DNA of 64,000 bases from Chloracidobacterium sp. (GCA_016716365.1 JADJWM010000017.1:310001-374000); one strand, 5' to 3'. Counted from the first letter of the stretch, positions 1 through 9,048 are shown. Numbers and translations are program-made. The notes: generated from the letters alone by a model not told the origin.

Positions 1-705
1 TGTCGGCGGCGCCACGCCAAGCGCTTCATAGATGAGTATTTGCTTGTGGGTATTCGTCAGGTGGTCCTGCCCGCGGATAACGTGCGTTATCCCCATCTCG
101 ATGTCGTCGCAAACGACCGCCAGATTGTAGAGCGGATGCCCGTCCGACCGCAGCAAGACAAGGTCTTCGGTATCGGCGTAATCGCGCTCCTGAATCCCGT
201 AGACCTGGTCGTCGAATGCAGTTCGCCCGCTTTCGGGCACCTTCAGCCGTATCGCGAAGGGCTCACCGTTGGCGGCGCGTGTGTCGCTTTCGACGACCGA
301 AAGTTCGCGGTACGGATTGTCCCGCATGTTCTTATCGGCCCCCTGCTCGCGTGCACGCTGCTTAATCGCCTCCTTCACGCTGCCGTCGCCCGCAGCCTCT
401 TTCGGCGTAAAATCACGATAAGCCTTCCCCTCGGCCAGCAGCCGGTTTGCAGCTTCGCGATGCTTGTCGGCGTTGGCCGACTGGAAGACGATCTCCTCAT
501 CCGGTGCAAAGCCCAGCCACGCGAGGCCGTCGATGATCGAGCGGGTCGATTCGTCGGTCGAACGAGCGAGGTCGGTGTCCTCTATGCGAAGAAGGAACTT
601 GCCGCCAGTATTTCGGGCGAAAAGATAGTTAAACAGCGCGGTCCGGGCCGATCCGATATGAAGGTAACCCGTCGGCGAGGGCGCAAATCTGACTCTTACG
701 GACAT
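1..705 (-). CDS. gltX: Glutamyl-tRNA synthetase (partial, N-terminal part)
   Basis: Charges tRNA-Glu with glutamate in the cytoplasm. The minus-strand reading frame opens at an ATG at 705 and stays open for 235 codons to the window edge, so the C-terminal half, with the KMSKS loop and anticodon-binding domain, is outside. The first residues MSVRVRFAPSPTGYLHIG carry the class I HIGH-type signature, followed by SARTALFNYLFAR and LRIEDTDLARS, all typical of GluRS. The frame continues with the Rossmann-fold insertion seen in this family, including the segment LYNLAVVCDDIEMGITHVIR. A hairpin terminator at 732-769 separates it from the upstream minus-strand operon, so it is probably transcribed on its own. 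Whether it is discriminating or non-discriminating cannot be judged from this part. Confidence 0.95.
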   Translation of the reverse strand, partial: MSVRVRFAPSPTGYLHIGSARTALFNYLFARNTGGKFLLRIEDTDLARSTDESTRSIIDGLAWLGFAPDEEIVFQSANADKHREAANRLLAEGKAYRDFTPKEAAGDGSVKEAIKQRAREQGADKNMRDNPYRELSVVESDTRAANGEPFAIRLKVPESGRTAFDDQVYGIQERDYADTEDLVLLRSDGHPLYNLAVVCDDIEMGITHVIRGQDHLTNTHKQILIYEALGVAPPT

Positions 706-731
706 AAAGGGAGATTTTAAATGCGGTCAGG

Positions 732-769
732 AAAAATAGCTAATAGCTGCGTACGTACAACTATTAGCT
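732..769 (-). terminator. Hairpin terminator between the DUF4199 gene and gltX
   Basis: Inverted repeat AGCTAATAG (738-746) and CTATTAGCT (761-769) with a 14-nt loop. On the minus strand the stem is followed by ATTTTT, so it would end transcription coming from the 2335-806 operon before gltX. Confidence 0.6.
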
Positions 770-805
770 TTGGGTTAAGACAACGGTCAACCACGGGGAT
801 CAGGC

Positions 806-1345
806 TCACGCCGGCTCGGCGGGCAGAACCTCTCGCTTTCGCAGGAGAGCCGCACTAACCAGCGTTACGATCACGCCCACCGGCAGTATCTCCATCAGCG
901 TCATTCCGAAGCGGACGAAGAAGTTATTGTAAAGTGCCATGAACTGCTCGCCCTCGGCACGGGCCTTATCAATGTCCGTTTCGGACGCGCCGTCCTGCTT
1001 CATCTTATCGAGATAATAGACCGTATATTTTTGGATGAATTCCTGGCCGAGCCCGGTCCGGTGATACACCTCCCAGGTGGCGGCGTAACAGACGGCGGAG
1101 ATCAGGCTGATCAGGATGCCGACCTGGACGCCTTTCAGGAAAGTGATCTGGCCTCCGTACGTATCGCGATAGGATTTGACGCCGAAAAAGACGAGCGACA
1201 GGGCGACGATCATCGTCGCATAGCCCCATGTTACCCCGCTGTCGAAGCTGATCGATCCATTCTTCACGAACGTGACCAGGATCCACATCAGGGCTCCGGC
1301 GATCACACCTGAGATCAGCCCGTAAACGATCACTACTCTTCGCAT
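806..1345 (-). CDS. DUF4199-type membrane protein
   Basis: A 179-residue integral membrane protein of unknown function. Four hydrophobic segments are visible: about residues 5-27, 38-56, 68-90 and 145-168. A charged region about 40 residues long, rich in Asp, Glu and Lys, lies between the third and fourth. This arrangement, and the short GITFLKG-like stretch (QITFLKGVQVG here) after the second helix, match the DUF4199 family. The start is well supported by GGAGGTAACT directly before the ATG. It is the third gene of a minus-strand run behind a LuxR-type regulator (1895-2335) and another small membrane protein (1362-1772), 16 nt after the latter. The context suggests an envelope function controlled by that regulator; this is inference only. 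Confidence 0.8.
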   Translation of the reverse strand: MRRVVIVYGLISGVIAGALMWILVTFVKNGSISFDSGVTWGYATMIVALSLVFFGVKSYRDTYGGQITFLKGVQVGILISLISAVCYAATWEVYHRTGLGQEFIQKYTVYYLDKMKQDGASETDIDKARAEGEQFMALYNNFFVRFGMTLMEILPVGVIVTLVSAALLRKREVLPAEPA

Positions 1346-1361
1346 AGTTACCTCCGCTTTT

Positions 1362-1772
1362 CTAGGATCGGCCGCTCAGTTTCCACCCGAGCAAGGCCAT
1401 CGGAATATAGGCGATCAGAAGATCGACCGCAACGAACCACGCCGGCGCGGGTATCATTAACGCGGCGGCGACACCGCCAGAAAGAAATAGCACACCTATG
1501 ATCAACGCCAGCACCATCCTTCGGCTGACGCCTAAAAGCGAGGCGATCAACGCCCCGACCAAAGTCCCGGCAGCATGTGCAATAAACGGAAAGATGAAAT
1601 GTTTCGCCTCAAACAAGTGAGCTGAGGCCTTGATGCTCTCCGGGTCCATTGGGTTAACGCCCGCCGGCGCAGGTACCAGCATGCCACCCGCGACGACCAG
1701 GGCCATATTAGCGATACCGCCGGCGATCCACCCGGCGATAACAGCAAGAATGTTCCGCAAAATTGGATTCAT
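1362..1772 (-). CDS. Small four-helix membrane protein, unknown function
   Basis: A 136-residue predicted membrane protein starting MNPILRNILAVIAGW. I prefer the ATG at 1772 because AAGGAGAACAA sits just upstream; a longer frame to 1844 exists but has no such site. Four hydrophobic helices cover most of the chain (about residues 5-33, 56-78, 82-104 and 108-130), with glycine-rich packing motifs such as GWIAGGIAN and GTLVGALIASLLG. I do not recognise a named family with certainty. It sits between a LuxR-type regulator and a DUF4199 protein on the same strand with short spacings, so the three probably form one operon. Confidence 0.75.
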   Translation of the reverse strand: MNPILRNILAVIAGWIAGGIANMALVVAGGMLVPAPAGVNPMDPESIKASAHLFEAKHFIFPFIAHAAGTLVGALIASLLGVSRRMVLALIIGVLFLSGGVAAALMIPAPAWFVAVDLLIAYIPMALLGWKLSGRS

Positions 1773-1894
1773 TTGTTCTCCTTGATTCGGTCTGAATTTT
1801 GAATTCGACGGAAATTCTACGCGAATCGGATCGAGGATGAACATCGGGCAAAAGTATGATTTTCGCCGATATCGGCCAAAATCGTACCAAAGTG

Positions 1895-2335
1895 CTAGGG
1901 AAGGAGGCCCAATTCTTTGGCTTTCTGTATCGCCTGAGTACGGCGGCTGGCGTCCAATTTTAGAAAAAGATTCGATGTATGTGTCTTGACGGTGCTGGTG
2001 GAAACGAAAAGGCGGTCGGCTATCTCCTGATTGGAAAGTCCTTCGGCTATCAATCCCAATACCTCAAACTCTCTTTTGGTGACCCCGCTCTTTTTTAGGG
2101 TAGCCTCGTCGGGTGGAAAAACGGGTGCGGCCGGCGGCGGATCGGGCAACGCCGGACGAGAGGTCAAACGACGACCCACCCAGATGCCGAGTCCGACAAA
2201 AACAAGAGCGACGACCCCAATGTAAATTTCCAGCGAGAGATCGCGTACAAAATAGCTGTATTCGACGAACTTTAAGAGCGCGATCAGGCCCGCCATCGCG
2301 ACGCCGTAAAGAATAATGCTTGTTCGAAGCCGCAT
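1895..2335 (-). CDS. Membrane-tethered LuxR-family transcription regulator
   Basis: A 146-residue protein with two N-terminal hydrophobic segments (about residues 5-22 and 35-54) and a C-terminal LuxR/GerE helix-turn-helix (about residues 80-145). The motif SGVTKREFEVLGLIAEGLSN, followed by QEIADRLFVSTSTVKTHTSN, is classic for this DNA-binding domain. There is no receiver or autoinducer-binding domain; a Pro-rich linker (PALPDPPPAAPVFPP) joins membrane and DNA-binding parts. This implies a regulator held at the cytoplasmic membrane. It is the first gene of a likely three-gene operon with two small membrane proteins, which may sense or modulate it. The ATG at 2335 lacks a strong Shine-Dalgarno sequence. 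Confidence 0.85.
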   Translation of the reverse strand: MRLRTSIILYGVAMAGLIALLKFVEYSYFVRDLSLEIYIGVVALVFVGLGIWVGRRLTSRPALPDPPPAAPVFPPDEATLKKSGVTKREFEVLGLIAEGLSNQEIADRLFVSTSTVKTHTSNLFLKLDASRRTQAIQKAKELGLLP

Positions 2336-2413
2336 TTGACCGGGGTGCCGGCGAGGAACGCCTTATAAACACGAAAAGCCATCAAACTCAAGATTTGACA
2401 GCTTCAATAATTA

Positions 2414-2504
2414 TGGCGGAGACGACAGGATTCGAACCTGTGAAGGGCTTTTGACCCTTAACGATTTAGCAAACCGCCGCTTTCAGCCGCTCAGCCACGT
2501 CTCC
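2414..2504 (-). tRNA. tRNA-Ser (anticodon GCT)
   Basis: Read on the minus strand the 91-nt gene begins GGAGACGTGGCTGAGCGG and ends with the matching acceptor strand CGTCTCC, discriminator G and an encoded CCA. The T arm contains GGTTCGAATCC. The anticodon loop reads TTGCTAA, giving GCT, and a long variable arm typical of tRNA-Ser follows (GGGTCAAAAGCCC). It decodes AGC/AGU. Confidence 0.95.
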
Positions 2505-2553
2505 TCACGCATCTTTTCGCCGCGGGCTGTATGCCTGTCGGCGAAGACCTTTT

Positions 2554-2581
2554 ATTCTAGCCCAAGGGCAAACTTTGTCAA
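2554..2581 (-). promoter_or_regulatory. Sigma-70-type promoter of tRNA-Ser
   Basis: On the minus strand a perfect -35 TTGACA (2576-2581) is followed after 16 nt by TAGAAT (2554-2559). The predicted start is about 40 nt upstream of the tRNA-Ser 5' end. Confidence 0.7.
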
Positions 2582-2731
2582 GTTCAACGCATCGAAACGG
2601 CTAAGCACAGGCGTCCTCGAAACGCTTGACAGTGTTGCATAATATCTGGAAAATAGGTGAGTTGTTCGAAAAGTCCCCACGTTTAAGGGCCTTTATTGAA
2701 ACAATTCGCTCAGCGTGATCCGCAGCAGGCA

Positions 2732-4480
2732 ATGTTCGAATTAAAGATCCGCAAAACTCTGACCGCCTCGACACTTTTGCTGGCCGTTTCGGTCTCCTCG
2801 GTTTCAGCGATCGAGCCGTCACCCGCGAAGCGCGAAGCAGTACCGGCCCCGGCTGCCTCCAATCTGGCGATCATCAAGGGCTTTGTAAAGGACCAAACGG
2901 GCAGCCCGATCGCGGATGCCACCGTCGCGATCTTTCGCGTCGGAACGACCAAGCTCCTTAAGCAGGTGCGTTCCTCGTCGGACGGAGCGTTCCTGGCCCG
3001 GATACTTCCCGGAAAATACACGGTCCTGGCGGTCGCTGAAGGATTTAACCCGGTCACACTCGCGGCGATCGATGTCGGCCGTGCAAGTCAGCTTAACTAC
3101 GGTTTCAAACTCGAGCGTGCGGGTTCGGGCAACACACTCCCCGAAAAGAAGCTCGACAGGAACAATCCTAAATGGATCATCCGCTCGGCCCAGACTAGCC
3201 GAAGCATTTATCAGAATTCCGAGGGCAAACTTCCGCCTGATGCGGATAAGCATGTCGAGATCAGTGTCGACGCCCCGGCTCTAGAGGAAGAACGCTTTGG
3301 CCGGCCGGCCCAGACCGTTGTCGAAACCTATTTTGCATCTTCAGAGCGAGGCCCGTATACCGGCATCAATGCCGCGACGGTGATCCCGCTGGCGGAGAAT
3401 ATCGAGGTCGTACTTGCAGGGCAAACAGGCCTTGGCCAGGCGCCGCAGCGTTTCGACACCCAGCTTAAGATCCGTCCTTCTGAGCTCCATCAGCTTCGGA
3501 TCAACACATCATTCGCAAACTTTGGCGGTCTGGAACTTCCCTCGGGAGAAAGGGGGTTGTCTCAGGTCTCGCTTCAGGCGACCGATGAATGGAACGTGCG
3601 CGAAGGATTGATCGTGGTTTTCGGCGTCGATTACTCGCGTTTCATAGGTGCGGGAAGCGACGACGTCCTCAGCCCGCGGCTCGGGCTGCAATACGACATC
3701 GACTCGAAGACGCGCTTCCGGACCGCGTTTACCTCGATGACCGAGGACCGCACTTGGAGCAAAGCGATCGAATTTGAGAATGCCCAGGTCCTCTTCCGCG
3801 AACCCGCCTCCGTCGAGGATATCGTCATCGATTCGGGCAAGCCTGTGATGAACCGCAGCCGCCGTCTCGAATTCGGCGTAGAGAGGATCCTGGATAACAG
3901 ATCGAGCGTTGAGGCCAACGTGTTCTTTGATTCGGTCTTCGGACGCGGCGTCGGGATCGCCGGGAAGCCCTTCGACGCCATCGACCAGTCTGCTTTTCAG
4001 GAGGTGGTCGGTCATCAGCAGGGAAATGCCCGCGGCCTGCGGCTGGTCTATTCAAGGCGGTTGAACGGTTTGTTTTCAGCGGCTGCCGGCTACAGTTTCG
4101 GTGTCGGCCAGAAGTTGTCCGCAGACGGCATTTCAAGTCCATCCGAGCTCTTTCAGGACGATGCATTCCAATCGTTCTTCGGCCAGTTCGACGCGGTGCT
4201 GAGGAGCGGTACCAGCGTCAAGACGGTCTTCAAGCTGTCGCCCCAGGCGACCGTTTTCGCGATCGATCCGTTCCAGGGGAGATTGGCGATCTATGACCCG
4301 AGCCTTAGCGTTCTTGTCACACAGAATCTGCCGACGCTTGGGCTCCCGTTCCATGCCGAAGCGGTGGTAGACGCCCGTAACCTTTTCGGCTTTTCAACCA
4401 CGGCCTCCGGTGAGGAAGGAACGGTCCGTTTGAATTCTCACGGCCGCACTTTGCGTGGCGGTATTTTGGTCCGGTTTTGA
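2732..4480 (+). CDS. Exported carboxypeptidase-regulatory-like / beta-barrel protein
   Basis: A 582-residue protein with a Sec signal peptide (MFELKIRKTLTASTLLLAVS, cleavage near SSVSA). Residues about 45-110 form a carboxypeptidase-regulatory-like (Ig-type) module with GFVKDQTGSPIADATV and the turn motif LPGKYTVLAVAEGF. The rest lacks a recognisable TonB plug and alternates short hydrophobic and polar strands, for example HQLRINTSFANFGGLEL and LVYSRRLNGLFSAAAGYSFG. The chain ends RTLRGGILVRF, an aromatic C-terminus typical of outer-membrane beta-barrels. This resembles the C-terminal part of Oar/TonB-receptor-like proteins common in Acidobacteria, but shorter. A TTG at 2696 would add 12 residues; ATG at 2732 gives a cleaner signal peptide. 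Likely outer membrane; substrate unknown. Confidence 0.75.
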   Translation: MFELKIRKTLTASTLLLAVSVSSVSAIEPSPAKREAVPAPAASNLAIIKGFVKDQTGSPIADATVAIFRVGTTKLLKQVRSSSDGAFLARILPGKYTVLAVAEGFNPVTLAAIDVGRASQLNYGFKLERAGSGNTLPEKKLDRNNPKWIIRSAQTSRSIYQNSEGKLPPDADKHVEISVDAPALEEERFGRPAQTVVETYFASSERGPYTGINAATVIPLAENIEVVLAGQTGLGQAPQRFDTQLKIRPSELHQLRINTSFANFGGLELPSGERGLSQVSLQATDEWNVREGLIVVFGVDYSRFIGAGSDDVLSPRLGLQYDIDSKTRFRTAFTSMTEDRTWSKAIEFENAQVLFREPASVEDIVIDSGKPVMNRSRRLEFGVERILDNRSSVEANVFFDSVFGRGVGIAGKPFDAIDQSAFQEVVGHQQGNARGLRLVYSRRLNGLFSAAAGYSFGVGQKLSADGISSPSELFQDDAFQSFFGQFDAVLRSGTSVKTVFKLSPQATVFAIDPFQGRLAIYDPSLSVLVTQNLPTLGLPFHAEAVVDARNLFGFSTTASGEEGTVRLNSHGRTLRGGILVRF

Positions 4481-4734
4481 ACTTTTAACTTTAGACCCTG
4501 GTCGCCCCGTCAGGTGCAGCCGGCAATTCGATGCCGCCTTTTGTTTTCAAACCTTCTCCAAATTCTCGGATACTCAAGCAAAATTCTGAATTTTCGGGCT
4601 TCTTCGGGGTATTTCTACTTATGAAAACCCCGGTTTGGACACGATTATTCCAACGTTATTCGACCGGGGCGAACTCTGTTCTTAATGGAACAAGTATTGC
4701 CTAAAATTAAGGCGGAGAGGTTTGCCCGGCTTCC

Positions 4735-7692
4735 ATGAAAGCTAAAGTCCTCACAAGTTGGAGCTTGATCTGGCTGGTCTTGACCGTTTTGCTGGTCGCC
4801 GGCGGCACTCTGAATCTGCTCCAGAGGGCGACCGGCGAGCTGGTCCCGACCGACGGAGTATTGTGGGTCCAGCGGCCGGACGGGATTTATGCGGCCAAGG
4901 TTGCTAGCGGCATGGCCGCGGCCCGTCAGGGTATCTCTGTCGGCGACAAGCTCATCAACATCAGCCTCGATGGCGAGAACTTTGAAGAGGTTACTTCGGT
5001 CTCAGACATCCCGATGTACCTTGATGCCGCAGGTGTCGGCGGCAACCTTACCTACTTCTACCAGAAGCCGGCGTATTCATTCTCAAATAATTTCTACTAC
5101 GCCGACCTGAAGAATATCGACACGCTTCCACGGTGGTCGGCCTCGATAATCCTGTTGACCATCGTCGGGATAATTTGGCTCGGCGTCGGCGGTTTTGTGC
5201 TGTTCAAACAGGGTAGCCGGTCGCCGTTTGTTCTGCATTTCGCGACCATCTGTCTGGCGGCCTTCGTTTTTCATGTTTATCGTTCGCTGAATTCGGGACA
5301 GGATTTCGACCTGGCCGTGAGTCTGGTCGATGACATAGCTTTTGCGTTTTTTGCGCCTTTGTTCCTTCATTTTTGTTTTCGCTATCCGGTGCGGAGCGAG
5401 GTGCTTGACGCAGCCCCGTGGAAGACCTACGTGCTCTATGTCCCCGCGATCCTTTTGACGGCCGCCCTGCTGTTCTTTTCGCTTGGCCAGCTGCTGCCGA
5501 TACGATCGGCTGCGACCGGCATTCGCGAATTCAATTCCGCCTGGAACCTATTTCCGAACCTTAACCTTTCGCTGTTGATCCACTTCGTTTCGGGAGTGAC
5601 GGGCGGGGCGGTCATCCTGATCTGGAGGTTCCTTACCAGCCGCCAGACCATCGTCAGACAGCGCCTGAAGTGGGCCATGTGGGGAACGCTCGCTTCGGTG
5701 TTCCCGATACTTGTGTTTCAGATCGCCCGGCGTTTCCTTTATTTGCCCGAGGACACGCTGTCGACCGCCATCACAACGCTGCCTCTTGCGCTTATCCCCT
5801 TAAGTTTCGGCCACTCGGTCGTCCGTTACCGGCTGATGGACGTCGACGTCGTCGTTCGCCGTGCATTGGTCTATGCGATGACGACCGTCGCGATCGCGAT
5901 GATGATCGGTGCCGTTGCACTAGGTCTCGTATTTTTTGCCGTCGGCCAGGACCTGTCGCGGACCGAGATCACGCTGCGTGCCCTGATCGCGATCATTGCG
6001 ATGGCGGCCATCATCATGCTCAGCGAGCCGTTGAAGAATTTCCTGCAGGAGAGGGCGGACCGGTTCTTTTACGGCACCAGGTATGACCTGCGGCAGGGAC
6101 TTCTGGATTTTGGCCGAACGCTTTCGGCCACCACGGCGATGGAACCGCTGCTCGAATCCTTGTCTGCTCGGTTGAAAGAGGTACTGGACGTCGAGAAGGT
6201 CGCTATATTCGTCGAGGACGATTCTGCAGAGGGCGGTTACCGTATCGCCAGGTCTTCCGGCCTTGACGATGCATTCAAGATGCCTTTGGACTTCAAGCAG
6301 ATGATCCGTGAGAAGTCGGCCGAACGGGGAGTGGTCCGGGCGGATGAATTTGAACCGCTGGAGGCGGACACTTCCGAGGTGAACGGCAACGGCAAACATC
6401 CAGTCCGGCAGGAATTGCACTATTTCGTCCCCTGCGTGGTGCGTTCCAAAATGGTTGCCGTGATCGGCCTCGGCCGCGGACGTGACGGTTCGCTTCTGTC
6501 GTCCGAGGACCTGGACATCCTGAAGACCGTCTCCGGCTACATTGCCGTGGCGATCGAGAACAGCCGGCTTTACCAGGAACAGCGGGCACACACCGAAGAA
6601 CTTGCCCTGCTCAAGGAATTCAACGAGTCCATAGTCGAATCTGTAAACGTCGGCTTGCTGGCGGTCGATGAGGACGGCCGGATCAAACGATGCAATTCGA
6701 CGTTTGAGGAAATGATGGGCTTCAGCCGGGAAGAGGCGATCGGCAAAGCGGTCGATGACGTCTTTGAACCTGCGTTCGCCGCGAACCTCGGCAACATTCT
6801 CGGCAAGTCGAAATGGCATCTGACCGAGATCCGGAATGCTTACAAGCTGCACACCACCGACCGGAAGGGCCGTTCTCTGATCCTCAACGTGGCCGTTGCC
6901 CCGCTAAGGTCGGTCTCGAACTCGCAAACCGGTGCGATCGTCGTACTCGAGAATGTCTCGTCTCGCGTCAAACTTGAAGAGACGCTCCAGCAGAGCGAAA
7001 AACTTTCCAGCATCGGCCTTCTCGCGGCGGGTGTCGCTCACGAGGTGAATACGCCGCTGACCGGTGTGTCCAGCTATACGCAGATGCTTCTCGGGATGAT
7101 CCCGGACACCGATCCGAAGCATGAATTGCTAAAGAAAATGCAGCGTCAGACCGATCGCGCGTCGAACATCGTGGGAAACCTGCTGAATTTTTCACGCACA
7201 GGGAACGCGTTTGAGACTGCCGAGATCGACATCAACAAGTTGCTCGACGACACCCTTCAGCTGCTTGAACCCCAACTTCGAAGATCGAACATCCAGATCG
7301 TTAAGGAATACGCGGCGCCGCCGCCGCTTGTACTCGGAAACGGCGGGAAGCTTCAGCAAGTATTTACGAACCTGATCCTGAACGCCCGCGACGCGATGTT
7401 CGAAGGCGGCGTGATAACCCTGAGAACTTCGGTCGGCGTTTCCGATGAGGTGAACGTTGAGGTTCAGGACAATGGGGAAGGCATCCCCTCGGCGAACCTG
7501 AAGAAGATCTTCGATCCGTTCTTTACGACGAAGGGCGTCGGCAACGGCACAGGACTGGGCCTCGCGGTCACTTACGGCATTGTTCAGGAACACGGAGGCA
7601 CGATCGAGGTGCAAAGCGAAGCCGGCCAGGGTACGAACTTCAGTCTCGTGTTTCCGGCCCCTGCCAAGATCCGGAGGCGCGCCGTCAGCTGA
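4735..7692 (+). CDS. Large membrane sensor histidine kinase (PDZ-like, GAF, PAS, HisKA, HATPase)
   Basis: A 985-residue hybrid-type sensor without a receiver domain. One N-terminal helix (about 8-28) is followed by an extracytoplasmic PDZ-like segment (about 40-115; note ARQGISVGDKLINI), then about eight further membrane helices up to about residue 440. Cytoplasmic domains follow: GAF (about 470-620), PAS (about 640-750), HisKA and HATPase. The H box is GVAHEVNTPL with the phospho-acceptor His769; the N box is NLILNARDAM with Asn883; G boxes DNGEGIP and GTGLGLAV are intact, so it should be active. No response regulator gene lies nearby, so its partner is elsewhere. It converges on the MFS gene with only 2 nt between stops. 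The combination of PDZ and multi-helix sensor suggests sensing at or within the membrane; ligand unknown. Confidence 0.93.
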   Translation: MKAKVLTSWSLIWLVLTVLLVAGGTLNLLQRATGELVPTDGVLWVQRPDGIYAAKVASGMAAARQGISVGDKLINISLDGENFEEVTSVSDIPMYLDAAGVGGNLTYFYQKPAYSFSNNFYYADLKNIDTLPRWSASIILLTIVGIIWLGVGGFVLFKQGSRSPFVLHFATICLAAFVFHVYRSLNSGQDFDLAVSLVDDIAFAFFAPLFLHFCFRYPVRSEVLDAAPWKTYVLYVPAILLTAALLFFSLGQLLPIRSAATGIREFNSAWNLFPNLNLSLLIHFVSGVTGGAVILIWRFLTSRQTIVRQRLKWAMWGTLASVFPILVFQIARRFLYLPEDTLSTAITTLPLALIPLSFGHSVVRYRLMDVDVVVRRALVYAMTTVAIAMMIGAVALGLVFFAVGQDLSRTEITLRALIAIIAMAAIIMLSEPLKNFLQERADRFFYGTRYDLRQGLLDFGRTLSATTAMEPLLESLSARLKEVLDVEKVAIFVEDDSAEGGYRIARSSGLDDAFKMPLDFKQMIREKSAERGVVRADEFEPLEADTSEVNGNGKHPVRQELHYFVPCVVRSKMVAVIGLGRGRDGSLLSSEDLDILKTVSGYIAVAIENSRLYQEQRAHTEELALLKEFNESIVESVNVGLLAVDEDGRIKRCNSTFEEMMGFSREEAIGKAVDDVFEPAFAANLGNILGKSKWHLTEIRNAYKLHTTDRKGRSLILNVAVAPLRSVSNSQTGAIVVLENVSSRVKLEETLQQSEKLSSIGLLAAGVAHEVNTPLTGVSSYTQMLLGMIPDTDPKHELLKKMQRQTDRASNIVGNLLNFSRTGNAFETAEIDINKLLDDTLQLLEPQLRRSNIQIVKEYAAPPPLVLGNGGKLQQVFTNLILNARDAMFEGGVITLRTSVGVSDEVNVEVQDNGEGIPSANLKKIFDPFFTTKGVGNGTGLGLAVTYGIVQEHGGTIEVQSEAGQGTNFSLVFPAPAKIRRRAVS

Positions 7693-7694
7693 CC

Positions 7695-8960
7695 TCACGC
7701 ATCCCGCTCAGCTCGTCTCCTGAGAAATAACGAAGCTCCAAGTGCGATCATCATGATCCCCGATGCGGTCCAAAAGGTCCGATAGATCGTCATTTCATCC
7801 ACCCGGTCGAAAGCATTGTTTAGAAGAACACCGCCGATCATCGGCCCGACGGCACGCGCAAGGCTTGCGCCTGACTGGACGATCCCCAGCGACGTTCCCT
7901 GGTCTTCGTCGCTTGAGACCTTTGAAACAAGGCTCGTAAGCGACGGTGAAGCGAGGGCGTTTCCGAGCGAAAGCAGAATGCAAACGCCCAAAAGGGCCAA
8001 GAGCCCGCCCGAATCCGGGCCGATCATCGGTAATACGTACAGGCTGATGGCCATTGCGAGGCATCCGATCGGCGTCAACCGCGTCTCGCCAAATCGACGC
8101 GCAAGCCGAGCGAAGAGGAAACCCTGCCCGATGATCGCGACGATCCCCACAAAGGCAAACAAATAGCCGTTCTGCTCGGCGGTGTATCCATACCTGAAGC
8201 TTGTAAACAGCACGAAAGCATAGGTCATTATCGAGAAAGCCGTTACCAGGAAAAAGTAACTCACGTTGATCAGTGCGAACGTGCGGTCCGCGAAACGGTC
8301 GAGGAATGATCTCGCGTTGTCCGTGGCGCCGGGCTCTCCGTTCCCCGTCTTACGAACAAGCGATTCCGGGAGAAAGAAGTAAACCGCACCTGCGCTCGTC
8401 AGCGAAAAGCCGGCCGCGAAAAAGAAAGGGAGCTGGATGCTGAATTTGCTAAGGACACCGGCGATCGCCGGGCCCATAACGAACCCGAGGCCGAATGCCG
8501 CCCCGAAGAGGCCCATCCCCTTTGCCCGGTTCTCCCTGGTCGTAACGTCTGCGACGTAGGCCTGCGCGGCCGAAATGTTGGCCCCGGTGATGCCGCTTAC
8601 GATCCGGCCGATGAAGACCATCGCCAGCGAACCCGCGAGTCCGATTATCATATAGCCGGCCGCGCTCCCGATCAGACTCAGGAACAGAATTGGCCGTCGT
8701 CCATGCCGGTCTGAAAGCCGGCCGAGCAAGGGCGAAAAGAAGAACTGCATCCAGGAATAGACCGAAAGCAGAAGCCCTATCTCGAACGGCGTGGCGAGGA
8801 ACGGTGAGTACTCGGCATAAAGCGGAAGGATCGGGATGATCATCCCAAAGCCGACCAAGTCGATGAAGACGACCAGGAAGATCACCGCAAGAGGCGCCGT
8901 GAAGAACTTTTCCTTTCCGGGTACGCCTTCGCTGTCGGGTTTTTCTGTTTCAAGGGTCAT
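7695..8960 (-). CDS. MFS transporter, TetA-like exporter group
   Basis: A 421-residue major facilitator protein with twelve hydrophobic helices and a central cytoplasmic loop around residues 205-220 (EPGATDNARSFLD). The first loop carries the MFS motif GRLSDRHGRRPIL, and helix 1 has the DLVGFGMIIPILPLY stretch typical of TetA/multidrug exporters of the DHA1 group. Helix 5 motif GFVMGPAIAG is the antiporter signature motif C, indicating proton-coupled efflux rather than uptake. The substrate cannot be read from sequence; TetA-like sequence does not prove tetracycline resistance. It is convergent with the histidine kinase and divergent from the M61 protease gene. Confidence 0.9.
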   Translation of the reverse strand: MTLETEKPDSEGVPGKEKFFTAPLAVIFLVVFIDLVGFGMIIPILPLYAEYSPFLATPFEIGLLLSVYSWMQFFFSPLLGRLSDRHGRRPILFLSLIGSAAGYMIIGLAGSLAMVFIGRIVSGITGANISAAQAYVADVTTRENRAKGMGLFGAAFGLGFVMGPAIAGVLSKFSIQLPFFFAAGFSLTSAGAVYFFLPESLVRKTGNGEPGATDNARSFLDRFADRTFALINVSYFFLVTAFSIMTYAFVLFTSFRYGYTAEQNGYLFAFVGIVAIIGQGFLFARLARRFGETRLTPIGCLAMAISLYVLPMIGPDSGGLLALLGVCILLSLGNALASPSLTSLVSKVSSDEDQGTSLGIVQSGASLARAVGPMIGGVLLNNAFDRVDEMTIYRTFWTASGIMMIALGASLFLRRRAERDA

Positions 8961-9048
8961 GCGGAGGGCCTTATCACGGCAAACGCTCCATCTATAGTAA
9001 GATATTCGAAGTTCAATCCTTATTCGTAGAGCGGAGTTTGCACTATAA

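Noticed and set aside
40..720. Plus-strand open frame of 226 codons at the left edge
   Set aside because: It is antisense to gltX, whose minus-strand translation has clear GluRS motifs.
4481..4734. Possible structured element between CCCCGGT and ACCGGGG repeats
   Set aside because: A 7-bp repeat with a long loop can arise by chance; no T-tract or other support.
5920..6852. Minus-strand open frame of 310 codons
   Set aside because: Lies fully inside the histidine kinase gene; no family features.
7695..8960. Tetracycline resistance determinant
   Set aside because: TetA-like MFS sequence does not establish the substrate; kept as an unspecified exporter.
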